From: Marimonas lutisalis
Lineage (GTDB): Bacteria; Pseudomonadota; Alphaproteobacteria; Rhodobacterales; Rhodobacteraceae
Direction: 5' to 3'
DNA: 64,000 bases
Assembly: GCF_005434965.1 (NCBI RefSeq)
Contig: NZ_SKCI01000003.1
Span: 372,001 to 436,000, forward strand
In this document: one piece after another, positions 8,363-15,074 of the stretch
Numbering within the stretch: the first letter of the stretch is position 1
Layout of the letters: each line of letters starts with the position of its first letter
Program-made: the position numbers and the translations under genes
The notes under the pieces: generated by a model
What the model was told of the DNA's origin: nothing
The model's database searches: none
Seen by the model: only the letters and a program-made list of their open reading frames with translations

Positions 8363-10144
8363 CTAGTTCGATGTCAGCGTTATACCAGCCAATTGCCCGG
8401 GTTCAACTTGTGGCCGCAGACCCAAAAGCGGGGCAAGACGATTGGTCATTTCCGCCGCCACCGGCACCGCGGTCCAGCCCGCCGTGCGCCGCACCTCGCC
8501 CAGGGCGAAGGTCTCGGGCTCGTCCAGCGTGACGACCAGCACGTATTTCGGATCATGCGCCGGGAACATGCTGGCAAATGTCGCGATCACCTTGTCATCA
8601 TAGTATCCGCCCCGGGGCTTTGGCTTGTCGGCCGAACCGGTCTTGCCGCCCACGGCATAGCCCGGCACCTCGGCAAAGCTCGCCGTGCCCTCGGTCACCA
8701 CCTTGCGCAGCATCTCGCGCGATGCCGCGGCCACCTGCGCGCTCATCACCCGTTCACCATATTGCGGCGCATCGCGCTTCAACAGTGTCGGCTTCACCCG
8801 TGTGCCGCCATTGGCAATCGCGGCATAGGCTGCCGCCAGGTGCATCGGGCTCACCGAAATGCCGTGGCCATAGGAAATCGTCATCGCCGAAATCTCGGAC
8901 CAGGACGGCGGCAACAGCGGCGTGCTCCCGCTCGCCTCGACGATCTCCAGCGGCGCCTTTTCCATCAGGCCTAGGCGGGCCAGGAAATCCTGCTGCCGTT
9001 TCGCCCCGATCATCTGCGCCAGTCGCGCCGTCCCGATATTCGAGCTCTTGACGATGATCTTCGTCACCGACAGTTCCGGGCCATAGTTATGGAAATCGCG
9101 GATCTTGTGCTTGCCCCAGCGCAGCGGGCCCTTGGTGTTGATCACTGTCGACGGATTCACCAGGCCCAGCTCCATCGCCTGCGCCGCGGTGAAAATCTTG
9201 AAGGTCGAGCCCAGCTCATAGACCCCCTGCACCGCCCGGTTGAAAAGCGGGCTGTCATCCGGCGCGCCCTCGGTCGGCGGGCGGGGCCTGTCGTTCGGGT
9301 CGAAATCGGGCAGGCTGACCACGCTGATCACCTCGCCGGTATGCACGTCCATCAGGACACTGGCCGCGCCCTTGGCATTCATCAGCTTCATGCCGCCGTA
9401 AAGAACCCGTTCGGCCGCCGCCTGCACCGTCAGGTCCAGCGACAGTTGCAGCGGCATGCCGCCCTCGGCCGGATCGCGCAGGAAATCGTCGAAAACCTTT
9501 TCCACGCCGGCTACGCCGATCACCTCGGCGGCGTCCACGCCCTCCTTGCCGAACGATGCGCCCCCCAGTACATGGCTTGCCAGCCGCCCGTTGGGGTAAA
9601 GCCGCATCTCGCGCGGCCCGAACAGCAGGCCGGGATCGCCGATATCATGCACCGCCTGCTTCTGCTCGGGGCTGATTTTCTTCTTTATCCACAGGAATTT
9701 ACGCTTTCCGGTGAAATCCTTGACCAGGCGCTCTTCGTCCAGGTCGGGAAAGATCCGGACCAGCTCCTTCGCCACCCGCTTCGGCTCGATCATTTGCGGC
9801 GGCTGGGCATAAAGGCTGTGGGTCTCGAAATTGGTGGCCAGCACCCGGCCCTTGCGATCGACGATATCGGCACGCTGCATGACGATCTCGGCGGCGCTCG
9901 CGCGGGCGCGCGGTTCCATCGGCTCCGAGCTTGCCATCAAACCCATGCGCGCGCCGATCACCGCGTAGGCGCAGAAGAACATCACTCCCAGAACCAGCAG
10001 CCGGCCCTCGGCCCGGGCGCGGGCCTTGTCGCGCATCTCTTCGTGGCGCAGCCGGGTATTCTCGCGCTCGATCGCGTCGGGGTTCTCGCCCTTGGCACGG
10101 GCGTCCAGGATACGGGCCAGCGGGCGCAGTGGCGTGCGGATCAT
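8363..10144 (-). CDS. ftsI: Penicillin-binding protein 3, septal transpeptidase
   Basis: Single-pass inner-membrane transpeptidase that crosslinks septal peptidoglycan. The frame stays open upstream, but the ATG at 10144 is chosen because it overlaps the ftsL stop codon (ATGA) and gives a normal N-terminus: a cytoplasmic basic tail, a membrane helix at about 48-66, then the PBP dimerisation domain. Catalytic motifs are STFK (Ser313, Lys316), SSN (367-369) and KTG (501-503). The protein has 593 residues. It belongs to the dcw operon between ftsL and murE. Confidence 0.95.
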   Translation of the reverse strand: MIRTPLRPLARILDARAKGENPDAIERENTRLRHEEMRDKARARAEGRLLVLGVMFFCAYAVIGARMGLMASSEPMEPRARASAAEIVMQRADIVDRKGRVLATNFETHSLYAQPPQMIEPKRVAKELVRIFPDLDEERLVKDFTGKRKFLWIKKKISPEQKQAVHDIGDPGLLFGPREMRLYPNGRLASHVLGGASFGKEGVDAAEVIGVAGVEKVFDDFLRDPAEGGMPLQLSLDLTVQAAAERVLYGGMKLMNAKGAASVLMDVHTGEVISVVSLPDFDPNDRPRPPTEGAPDDSPLFNRAVQGVYELGSTFKIFTAAQAMELGLVNPSTVINTKGPLRWGKHKIRDFHNYGPELSVTKIIVKSSNIGTARLAQMIGAKRQQDFLARLGLMEKAPLEIVEASGSTPLLPPSWSEISAMTISYGHGISVSPMHLAAAYAAIANGGTRVKPTLLKRDAPQYGERVMSAQVAAASREMLRKVVTEGTASFAEVPGYAVGGKTGSADKPKPRGGYYDDKVIATFASMFPAHDPKYVLVVTLDEPETFALGEVRRTAGWTAVPVAAEMTNRLAPLLGLRPQVEPGQLAGITLTSN

Positions 10145-10485
10145 TGCCCTGCCTCCTCGGCCGACACATCGACGGCATTGTCGATCTGCATCGCCTTCTG
10201 GCTGGGATAGGAGACCTGGTCGATCCGCCCGAACTGGTCCGGGCTCAGCGCCAGAAGACCCAGCCGCTCGAAATTGATCTCGGCCAGTTCGCGCAGGCGG
10301 TCGGGCCGGTTCAGATAGGCCCATTCCGCCCGCAACATGCCCAGGCGGGCCCGGGCCGCGCCGATATCGCGCTGAAGTGTTTCGGTCTCGGTCAGTGCTT
10401 CCTGTGTCTTGTAGTTTTCGTGATAGGCCCAGAAGGCCAGCCCGATCACCACCATCGCGGTCACTATGTACAGCAGGGTTCTCAT
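10141..10485 (-). CDS. ftsL: Cell division protein FtsL
   Basis: A 114-residue bitopic membrane protein of the divisome FtsQLB complex. One N-terminal membrane helix ([20 protein letters not shown]) is followed by a heptad-rich stretch (about 25-65, [20 protein letters not shown]) that should form the coiled coil with FtsB. The sequence is weakly conserved as usual. The assignment rests on size, topology and position between rsmH and ftsI, with four-base overlaps on both sides. Confidence 0.88.
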   Translation of the reverse strand: MRTLLYIVTAMVVIGLAFWAYHENYKTQEALTETETLQRDIGAARARLGMLRAEWAYLNRPDRLRELAEINFERLGLLALSPDQFGRIDQVSYPSQKAMQIDNAVDVSAEEAGQ

Positions 10486-11474
10486 CGCCCTTTTCTCCCC
10501 AATTGCGGCATCCCGATTGCCGCCCTGTCAACCGGCCCGGCCGGGGCGTCCGTGCGCACGGCGACCCGCAGCTTGGCGCTGCGGCTGCGCGGGTTCTCGG
10601 CCAGTTCCTGCTCGTCCGGCCCGATCGCCTTGCGCGTCTTGATCTCGAATTGCGGGTGGCGCTCTACCTCGGGCGCGTAACGGCTGCCGCCGCCGGTGCG
10701 CGATTTTTCCTGGAGGAACCGCTTCACGATCCGGTCCTCGATCGAGTGAAACGTCACCACCGCCAACTGCCCGCCCGGTTTCAACGCCCGTTCCGCCGCC
10801 TCCAGCCCCGCAACCAGTTCGCCGTATTCATCGTTCACCGCGATGCGCAGCGCCTGGAAACTGCGCGTCGCCGGATGGCTTTGTCCGGGTTTCGGCCGCG
10901 GCAGGGATTTTTCAATGATCGCAGCCAGTTGCAGCGTAGAGCTGATCTCGCCCTCGGCCCGCGCCCTGACGATGTTCCGGGCAATCCGCCGACTCGCGCG
11001 CTCCTCGCCATAGTGATAAAGGATATCGGCCAGCTCGGCCTCGTCGGCGGTGTTCACGATATCGGCCGCACTCGGGCCTTCCTGGCTCATCCGCATATCG
11101 AGCGGCCCATCGGCCATGAAGGAAAACCCGCGCGCCGCCTGGTCCAGTTGCATCGAGCTCACGCCGAGATCCAGCACCACGCCATCCAGATCGCTGCCAT
11201 ACTTATCGAGGCGCGAGAACGTACCATGCACCAGTTCCAGCCGGTCGCCATAGGCCCCGGCCCAAGCCTTCGCCATCTCGAACACATCCGGGTCGCGGTC
11301 CACCGCGATCACCTTCTCCGCACCCTCGTCCAGCAGGGCGCGGGTATAGCCGCCCGCGCCAAAGGTGCCGTCCAGCCACACCCCCCTTACAGGCGCAATC
11401 GCCCGCAAAAGCGGGCGCAGGAGAACCGGGATATGCGGGGCATCGGATGGGGCGTGGGCAGCGGCCGCCATCAT
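10482..11474 (-). CDS. rsmH: 16S rRNA (cytosine(1402)-N4)-methyltransferase
   Basis: SAM-dependent enzyme methylating C1402 in the decoding centre of 16S rRNA. Hallmarks are HIPVLL near the N-terminus, the SAM-binding segment [49 protein letters not shown] and [13 protein letters not shown]. The length of 330 residues is normal. It overlaps mraZ and ftsL by four bases each. Confidence 0.97.
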   Translation of the reverse strand: MMAAAAHAPSDAPHIPVLLRPLLRAIAPVRGVWLDGTFGAGGYTRALLDEGAEKVIAVDRDPDVFEMAKAWAGAYGDRLELVHGTFSRLDKYGSDLDGVVLDLGVSSMQLDQAARGFSFMADGPLDMRMSQEGPSAADIVNTADEAELADILYHYGEERASRRIARNIVRARAEGEISSTLQLAAIIEKSLPRPKPGQSHPATRSFQALRIAVNDEYGELVAGLEAAERALKPGGQLAVVTFHSIEDRIVKRFLQEKSRTGGGSRYAPEVERHPQFEIKTRKAIGPDEQELAENPRSRSAKLRVAVRTDAPAGPVDRAAIGMPQLGRKGR

Positions 11475-11977
11475 CCTTCACCTCTCGCCTTGTCGAGGTA
11501 GATCAGCGGATCGAAATCCTCGGGCAGCTCGTCCAGCCACTCCTCGGTCTTCGCAAGTTCCTCTTCCTCGTAGGTCTCGGGTTTCCAGATCTGGAACGTG
11601 TCGCCCGCCGCGATAAAGAACGCCTCACCCTCAAGGCCGATCTTCTGGCGCAGCTTCGCCGGCAGCACCAGCCGCCCGGTCTCATCCACGTTGGTCGGGA
11701 AGGATTGCCCATGGAACAGCCGCTGCAGCATCTTGCGCTCCATGCTGCCGCGCGGCAGCGCCGCGATCTGTGCGTCGACCTCCTCGATCGCCTCCATGGT
11801 ATAGCATTCCAGGTAGTGCCGGCGATGATCGCCGTAAACGATGACAAGGTTGGGGTTCAGGCCATCGGTCCATTCCGGGTCACCCGCCTCCAGAACACGG
11901 CGAAACGAGGCCGGGATCGACACCCTGCCCTTCGCATCCACCTTGTGGTGGCTTTCGCCTCTGAACCTGCGGGTCAC
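11471..11977 (-). CDS. mraZ: Transcriptional regulator MraZ
   Basis: First gene of the dcw operon. MraZ is a ring-forming DNA-binding protein that in other bacteria controls its own operon. Two SpoVT/AbrB-like halves are visible, beginning at [16 protein letters not shown] and at [16 protein letters not shown]. At 168 residues it is slightly long, as in other Alphaproteobacteria, with an acidic C-terminal tail. A leader of about 250 bases containing a terminator-like hairpin precedes it. Confidence 0.96.
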   Translation of the reverse strand: MTRRFRGESHHKVDAKGRVSIPASFRRVLEAGDPEWTDGLNPNLVIVYGDHRRHYLECYTMEAIEEVDAQIAALPRGSMERKMLQRLFHGQSFPTNVDETGRLVLPAKLRQKIGLEGEAFFIAAGDTFQIWKPETYEEEELAKTEEWLDELPEDFDPLIYLDKARGEG

Positions 11978-12035
11978 TGTCCCTTGGCCCTCTTCTCGTT
12001 ACCTGCCCTGGTCGCGCGTCCGCATCCCGGGGCCT

Positions 12036-12080
12036 TGAAAGGAAACGGCGGATTGATCTGCTGCCACTGATCAATCCGCC
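12036..12080 (-). terminator. Attenuator-like terminator in the mraZ leader
   Basis: A 12-bp perfect stem with a 10-base loop is followed on the minus strand by GTTTCCTTTC. It lies about 60-100 bases upstream of the mraZ start, so any transcript entering the dcw operon from the upstream promoter must read through it. Confidence 0.65.
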
Positions 12081-12243
12081 GCCCTCGTCCCGCTCTTGCG
12101 GGGTGTCCGACTGCGCGCGCCACCTGGGGGGATGTCTGCTCGCCCGCGCGCCGGATCTCTTTGTTCGATGAAAGCGGGTGCCTGTATGAAACCTGACTTG
12201 GGAGTTTTTGTTCGGGGTTCTTTTTGTGCCCCTTGTTCCCGTC
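12036..12243 (-). ncRNA. UpsM-like leader sRNA candidate of the dcw operon
   Basis: Between mraZ and apbC the minus strand holds a candidate -10 (TATACA, 12256-12251) and, about 165 bases on, a 12-bp perfect stem GGCGGATTGATC/GATCAATCCGCC (12080-12047) with a U-rich tail (GTTTCCTTTC). Initiation near 12243 and ending near 12036 would give roughly 200 nt. Rhodobacter sphaeroides makes a stable sRNA of similar size, UpsM, from the mraZ leader by partial termination and processing. Homology is inferred from position, length and terminator, not from sequence comparison. No good -35 was found. Confidence 0.5.
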
Positions 12244-12504
12244 CTCATCGTGTATATAGGGATGACATGGGAATTCATGGTAATCAATAGTTTTCTTGGG
12301 GAATTTGCCACATCATCTTGTTTCAGCACCCCCATCAAAACAAGATATTGGGGTCAATTTTGACGCCAAGGCACCGAACCTAGCGGAATATTGCCGATAT
12401 AAACACAATATATAGTAGACCCTTGCCGTGGCAAAAATTTCCCACGAAATCCCAAAATTTCTGCCAGCAAGCCACTTAAACCCGAGTTTACGCGACAGGC
12501 ATCC
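12244..12504. other. AT-rich promoter region upstream of the dcw leader
   Basis: No gene is supported. The stretch is unusually AT-rich for this genome (for example 12403-12420) and has an imperfect inverted repeat (GGCAAAAATTT near 12430 against AAATTTCTGCC near 12455). It most likely contains promoter elements of the minus-strand dcw operon. The 92-codon open frame here has no recognisable features. Confidence 0.4.
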
Positions 12505-12542
12505 ACGAAAAACGGCGCGAATCACCAGTGATTCACGCCGTT
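12505..12542 (-). terminator. Rho-independent terminator of apbC
   Basis: On the minus strand AACGGCG-t-GAATCAC, a two-base loop, then GTGATTC-g-CGCCGTT forms a 14-bp stem with one mismatch, followed directly by TTTCG. It lies about 90 bases past the apbC stop codon and separates apbC from the dcw leader. Confidence 0.75.
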
Positions 12543-12630
12543 TCAGCCGTTTTGATTCGTATTTTCCGTCGTCGCGGCCGAACCGTCCCACGTTTTCCCG
12601 TGGGCGGTTCCATGCTGTCCCATACAGGGC

Positions 12631-13710
12631 CTAGATAACACCCGCTTCAATCAGCCCCTGCGCCAGCCGGGCATAGGCGTCGGCCATCACGCCTTCGCCC
12701 GCGGCCACCGGCTTGCCCTCGTCGCCGCCCAGCCGTGTCTGCAAATCGATCGGCAGCGCCGCCAGCAGCGGCGCGCCCAGCTTCTTCGCCTCCGCGGCAA
12801 CGCCGCCATGGCCGAACACATGCTCCTCATGCCCGCATTTGGGGCAGTGATACACGCTCATGTTCTCGATCAGCCCGATGATCGGCACGTTCAGCCGTTG
12901 CAGCATGTCGATCCCCTTGCGCGCGTCGATCAGCGCCACATCCTGCGGCGTCGACACCATGATCGCGCCATCCAGCTCGCTCTTCTGCGCCAGGGTCAGC
13001 AGCACATCCCCCGTGCCGGGCGGCAGATCGACGATCAGAACATCCAGTTCGCCCCAGTTCACTTCGGTCAGGAACTGCTGCAACGCGCCCATCAGCATCG
13101 GACCGCGCCAGACCACGGCCTGTCCCTCTTCCAGCATCAGCCCGATCGACATCACCTTCACGCCATAAGCCTCGGGCGGGATCAGTTGATTGTCCGCGCC
13201 CGCCTGTGGCTTGCCGCTGATGCCCATCATGCGCGGCTGGCTCGGCCCGTATATATCGGCGTCCAGCAGGCCCACTTTCTTGCCGGCCCGCGCCAGCGCC
13301 ACGGCCAGGTTGGTGCTGACCGTCGATTTGCCGACACCGCCCTTGCCCGAGCCGACCGAGATGATCCGCTTTACCCCCGCGGGCTTGACCTTCTCGGCCT
13401 GCGGCTTGGGGTGGCGCCCGATCTTCAGGTCCGGCGGCGGCGCCTTCTGCGCCGGTTGCGCCGGGCCATGCGCGGTCAGAACTGCCGAAACGCCCTCGAC
13501 CCCGTCAATCTTGCCCACCAGCTGCACCGCGGCCACGCGGATGGGCTCCATCTTCTGTGCGTCCTCCGGCGTCGGCGCTTCGATCACGAATCGCACCTGC
13601 CCGCCGTCGATCGACACCGCCTTGATCATCTCGCGCGACACGAGGCTGCCACCATCTGGCACCTGGATTCGGTCCAGCTCGCTCAGGATCATTTCTCGCG
13701 TGACGCTCAT
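12631..13710 (-). CDS. apbC: Mrp/NBP35-type iron-sulfur cluster carrier ATPase
   Basis: Cytosolic P-loop ATPase that binds and passes on Fe-S clusters. The N-terminal 90 residues form a MIP18/DUF59-like domain. The NTPase starts with ISVGSGKGGVGKSTVSTNLA, a deviant Walker A carrying two lysines. DADIYGPSQPRMMG and DLPPGTGD follow, and the cluster-binding CPKCG pair lies in ENMSVYHCPKCG. The length of 359 residues is typical. It is monocistronic with its own terminator at 12505-12542. Confidence 0.95.
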   Translation of the reverse strand: MSVTREMILSELDRIQVPDGGSLVSREMIKAVSIDGGQVRFVIEAPTPEDAQKMEPIRVAAVQLVGKIDGVEGVSAVLTAHGPAQPAQKAPPPDLKIGRHPKPQAEKVKPAGVKRIISVGSGKGGVGKSTVSTNLAVALARAGKKVGLLDADIYGPSQPRMMGISGKPQAGADNQLIPPEAYGVKVMSIGLMLEEGQAVVWRGPMLMGALQQFLTEVNWGELDVLIVDLPPGTGDVLLTLAQKSELDGAIMVSTPQDVALIDARKGIDMLQRLNVPIIGLIENMSVYHCPKCGHEEHVFGHGGVAAEAKKLGAPLLAALPIDLQTRLGGDEGKPVAAGEGVMADAYARLAQGLIEAGVI

Positions 13711-13842
13711 CTTTTTCCCCTTCGGCCAATTGATTCATCATACCTGCGTGTTTTTGCCCAAAGCGCAAGACCACTGCCCGAAATTCGGGCAGTCTGTGAA
13801 CGCAACCCCTTGAATCGGAACACTCTTTCCCTTGGGTCAACT

Positions 13843-13857
13843 ATGCAGATGCTGCAT
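13843..13857. promoter_or_regulatory. Inverted repeat upstream of the DUF1127/sRNA operon
   Basis: ATGCAG-ATG-CTGCAT is a perfect 6-bp inverted repeat with a 3-base centre, in the 240-base gap before the DUF1127 gene. In Rhodobacter the equivalent operon is driven by heat-shock-type sigma factors (RpoHI/RpoHII). CTTG occurs just upstream at 13831, but no confident promoter pair was identified. The repeat could be an operator or chance. Confidence 0.3.
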
Positions 13858-13949
13858 GGCGGCATTGCTTCATCGGTTATTGTGCACCTGCAGCAATTCA
13901 CTAAATTGAATGCAACAGACGACGGCAAGACACAACAAGGGTGGCCCCG

Positions 13950-14171
13950 ATGGCCTACACGACCGCAAACAACACCGTTCCCGCCCACGGCCTGGCCGCT
14001 CTGGCCCTGCGCGCCGAGGCGCTGGTCGAACGCATCAACCGCTACCGGCTCTATCGCCGGACGCTGGCAGAAATGGCCGACATGTCGGCCCACGAATTCG
14101 ATGAACTGGGCTTCAGTCACGCCAACCTGCGCGCGGCAGCCTACGAGGCGGTCTACGGATCGCAAAACTGA
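13950..14171 (+). CDS. DUF1127 small protein, CcaF1-like
   Basis: A 73-residue basic protein. The C-terminal half (RINRYRLYRRTLAEMADMSA then HEFDELGFSHANLRAAAYEA) matches the DUF1127/YjiS pattern. The ATG at 13950 is preferred to a GTG nine bases upstream. In Rhodobacter sphaeroides a DUF1127 protein in this position, CcaF1 (RSP_6037), is a small RNA-binding protein co-transcribed with the CcsR sRNAs and involved in RNA maturation and turnover. The same arrangement is seen here: ten bases after the stop codon the hairpin array begins. Function is carried over from that context. Confidence 0.85.
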   Translation: MAYTTANNTVPAHGLAALALRAEALVERINRYRLYRRTLAEMADMSAHEFDELGFSHANLRAAAYEAVYGSQN

Positions 14172-14180
14172 ACATAAGGA

Positions 14181-14258
14181 TCAGAGGCCCCTCTCCTCCT
14201 CCCTGGGGCTTCTCTGATTAGGCGGCGGGATCACTCCTCCTCCCAGACCCCGCCGCCA
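14181..14258 (+). ncRNA. CcsR-type sRNA unit 1 (two anti-SD hairpins)
   Basis: Hairpin 1 (14181-14219) has the long stem ATCAGAG...CTCTGAT with inner GCCCC/GGGGC and loop TCTCCTCCTCCCT. Hairpin 2 (14222-14258) has stem GGCGGCGGG/CCCGCCGCC around CTCCTCCTCCC. The pyrimidine loop can pair with Shine-Dalgarno-like GGAGG sequences. In Rhodobacter such RNAs (CcsR, part of the wider cuckoo RNA family) are cut from the DUF1127 transcript and act in stress physiology. Confidence 0.85.
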
Positions 14259-14274
14259 ACAAAATACCGGATTG

Positions 14275-14356
14275 CGCCGGGGTCTCTCCTCCTCCCTGAC
14301 CCTGCCGCATGATCGTGACGGCGGCACCCTCTCCTCCTCCCTAGGTGTCGCCGCCC
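14275..14356 (+). ncRNA. CcsR-type sRNA unit 2 (two anti-SD hairpins)
   Basis: Hairpin 3 has stem GGGGTC/GACCCT (14280-14304) and hairpin 4 has GGCGGC/GCCGCC (14321-14356). Both present CTCTCCTCCTCCCT in the loop. The linker and stems are nearly the same as in unit 3, showing tandem duplication of a two-hairpin unit of roughly 95 bases. Confidence 0.85.
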
Positions 14357-14369
14357 ACAAAACCGAATG

Positions 14370-14458
14370 CGCCGGGGTCTCTCCTCCTCCCTGACCCCCG
14401 CATGACAGAGACGGCGGCATCCTCTCCTCCTCCCTGGATGCCGCCGTTTTCCTTTTTC
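14370..14458 (+). ncRNA. CcsR-type sRNA unit 3, ends in terminator
   Basis: Hairpin 5 has stem GGGGTC/GACCCC (14375-14399). Hairpin 6 has the 12-bp stem ACGGCGGCATCC/GGATGCCGCCGT (14412-14448). Loops are again CTCCTCCTCCC-type. Hairpin 6 is followed by TTTTCCTTTTT, so it doubles as the operon terminator. Confidence 0.85.
14412..14458 (+). terminator. Rho-independent terminator of the DUF1127-sRNA operon
   Basis: A perfect 12-bp GC-rich stem with a pyrimidine loop, then a T-rich run at 14447-14458. Confidence 0.8.
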
Positions 14459-14543
14459 AGACGCCAACAACTCTACAACGCCAGACCTGCAAGGCCCGGC
14501 GCTGTTGGCGTCGATACGTTCGGCAAGGTCGAAGTCCGAGCCG

Positions 14544-14891
14544 TCAGTCGCTCACTTTTTTCACGAATTGAGATTTCAGCCCGATCGGCCCGACACCGGG
14601 GATCTTGCAGTCGATGTCATGATCGCCATCGACCAGGCGAATGCCGCGCACCTTGGTGCCCACCTTGATCACCGATGACGTGCCCTTGAGCTTGAGATCC
14701 TTGATCACCGTCACCGTGTCGCCATCGGCCAGCGGGTTGCCCACGCTGTCGCGCACCACCGCCGCGTCTCCGCCGGGCGCCTCGGCCGACCATTCATGCC
14801 CGCATTCGGGGCAGATCAGCAGGGCATCCACCTGGTAGGTGAAGGCAGACGAACATTCGGGGCACGGTGGCAGGGTCTCGGTCATGGGCAT
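14544..14891 (-). CDS. yjdM: YjdM/PhnA-family zinc ribbon protein
   Basis: A 115-residue cytoplasmic protein. An N-terminal zinc ribbon (CPEC...CPECGHEW, within residues 9-33) is followed by the conserved PhnA domain: VRDSVGNPLADGDTVTVIKDLKLKG and the end GPIGLKSQFVKKV. The family was once called PhnA, but the phosphonoacetate hydrolase role was withdrawn for this protein and the function is unknown. An alternative ATG lies two codons in. Repeat copy B is just upstream of the start. Confidence 0.9.
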   Translation of the reverse strand: MPMTETLPPCPECSSAFTYQVDALLICPECGHEWSAEAPGGDAAVVRDSVGNPLADGDTVTVIKDLKLKGTSSVIKVGTKVRGIRLVDGDHDIDCKIPGVGPIGLKSQFVKKVSD

Positions 14892-14997
14892 CGCTTAGCG
14901 CCCGCAGCCGGGCAAGACCAGCGAAATCTCCCGTCTGCGCGGGGCCCACCCGCGCGGCGCATTAACCTTAACGCGCGTTAACCCCGGCCCTTTCAGA

Positions 14998-15042
14998 CGG
15001 CAGCCGGATGTCAGCCGGGCGGTGCACGCATGTCACCACCCG
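14998..15042 (+). repeat. Dispersed TGTCA repeat, copy B
   Basis: The modules are GGCAGCCGGATGTCAGCC then GGGCGGTGCACGCATGTCAC, each ending in TGTCA. TTAAC-type sequences flank it on both sides (14961-14982 and 15061-15069). The reverse complement of 59532-59576 matches it at nearly every base. It lies in the gap between the helicase 3' end and the yjdM start. Confidence 0.75.
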
Positions 15043-15074
15043 GATTTCGACCGTGCGCTGGCGTTAACCCTTGC

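Noticed and set aside
12313-12591. 92-codon minus-strand frame between apbC and mraZ
   Set aside because: It runs through the apbC terminator hairpin, has no ribosome site and no recognisable family.
14181-14458. CRISPR array
   Set aside because: The repeated unit is a short pyrimidine loop within variable stems, spacing is irregular, and there are no spacers of constant length or cas genes.
14181-14470. Short minus-strand frames with GGREEE-like repeats
   Set aside because: They are translations of the hairpin array repeats; the strand, stems and terminator all point to RNA on the plus strand.
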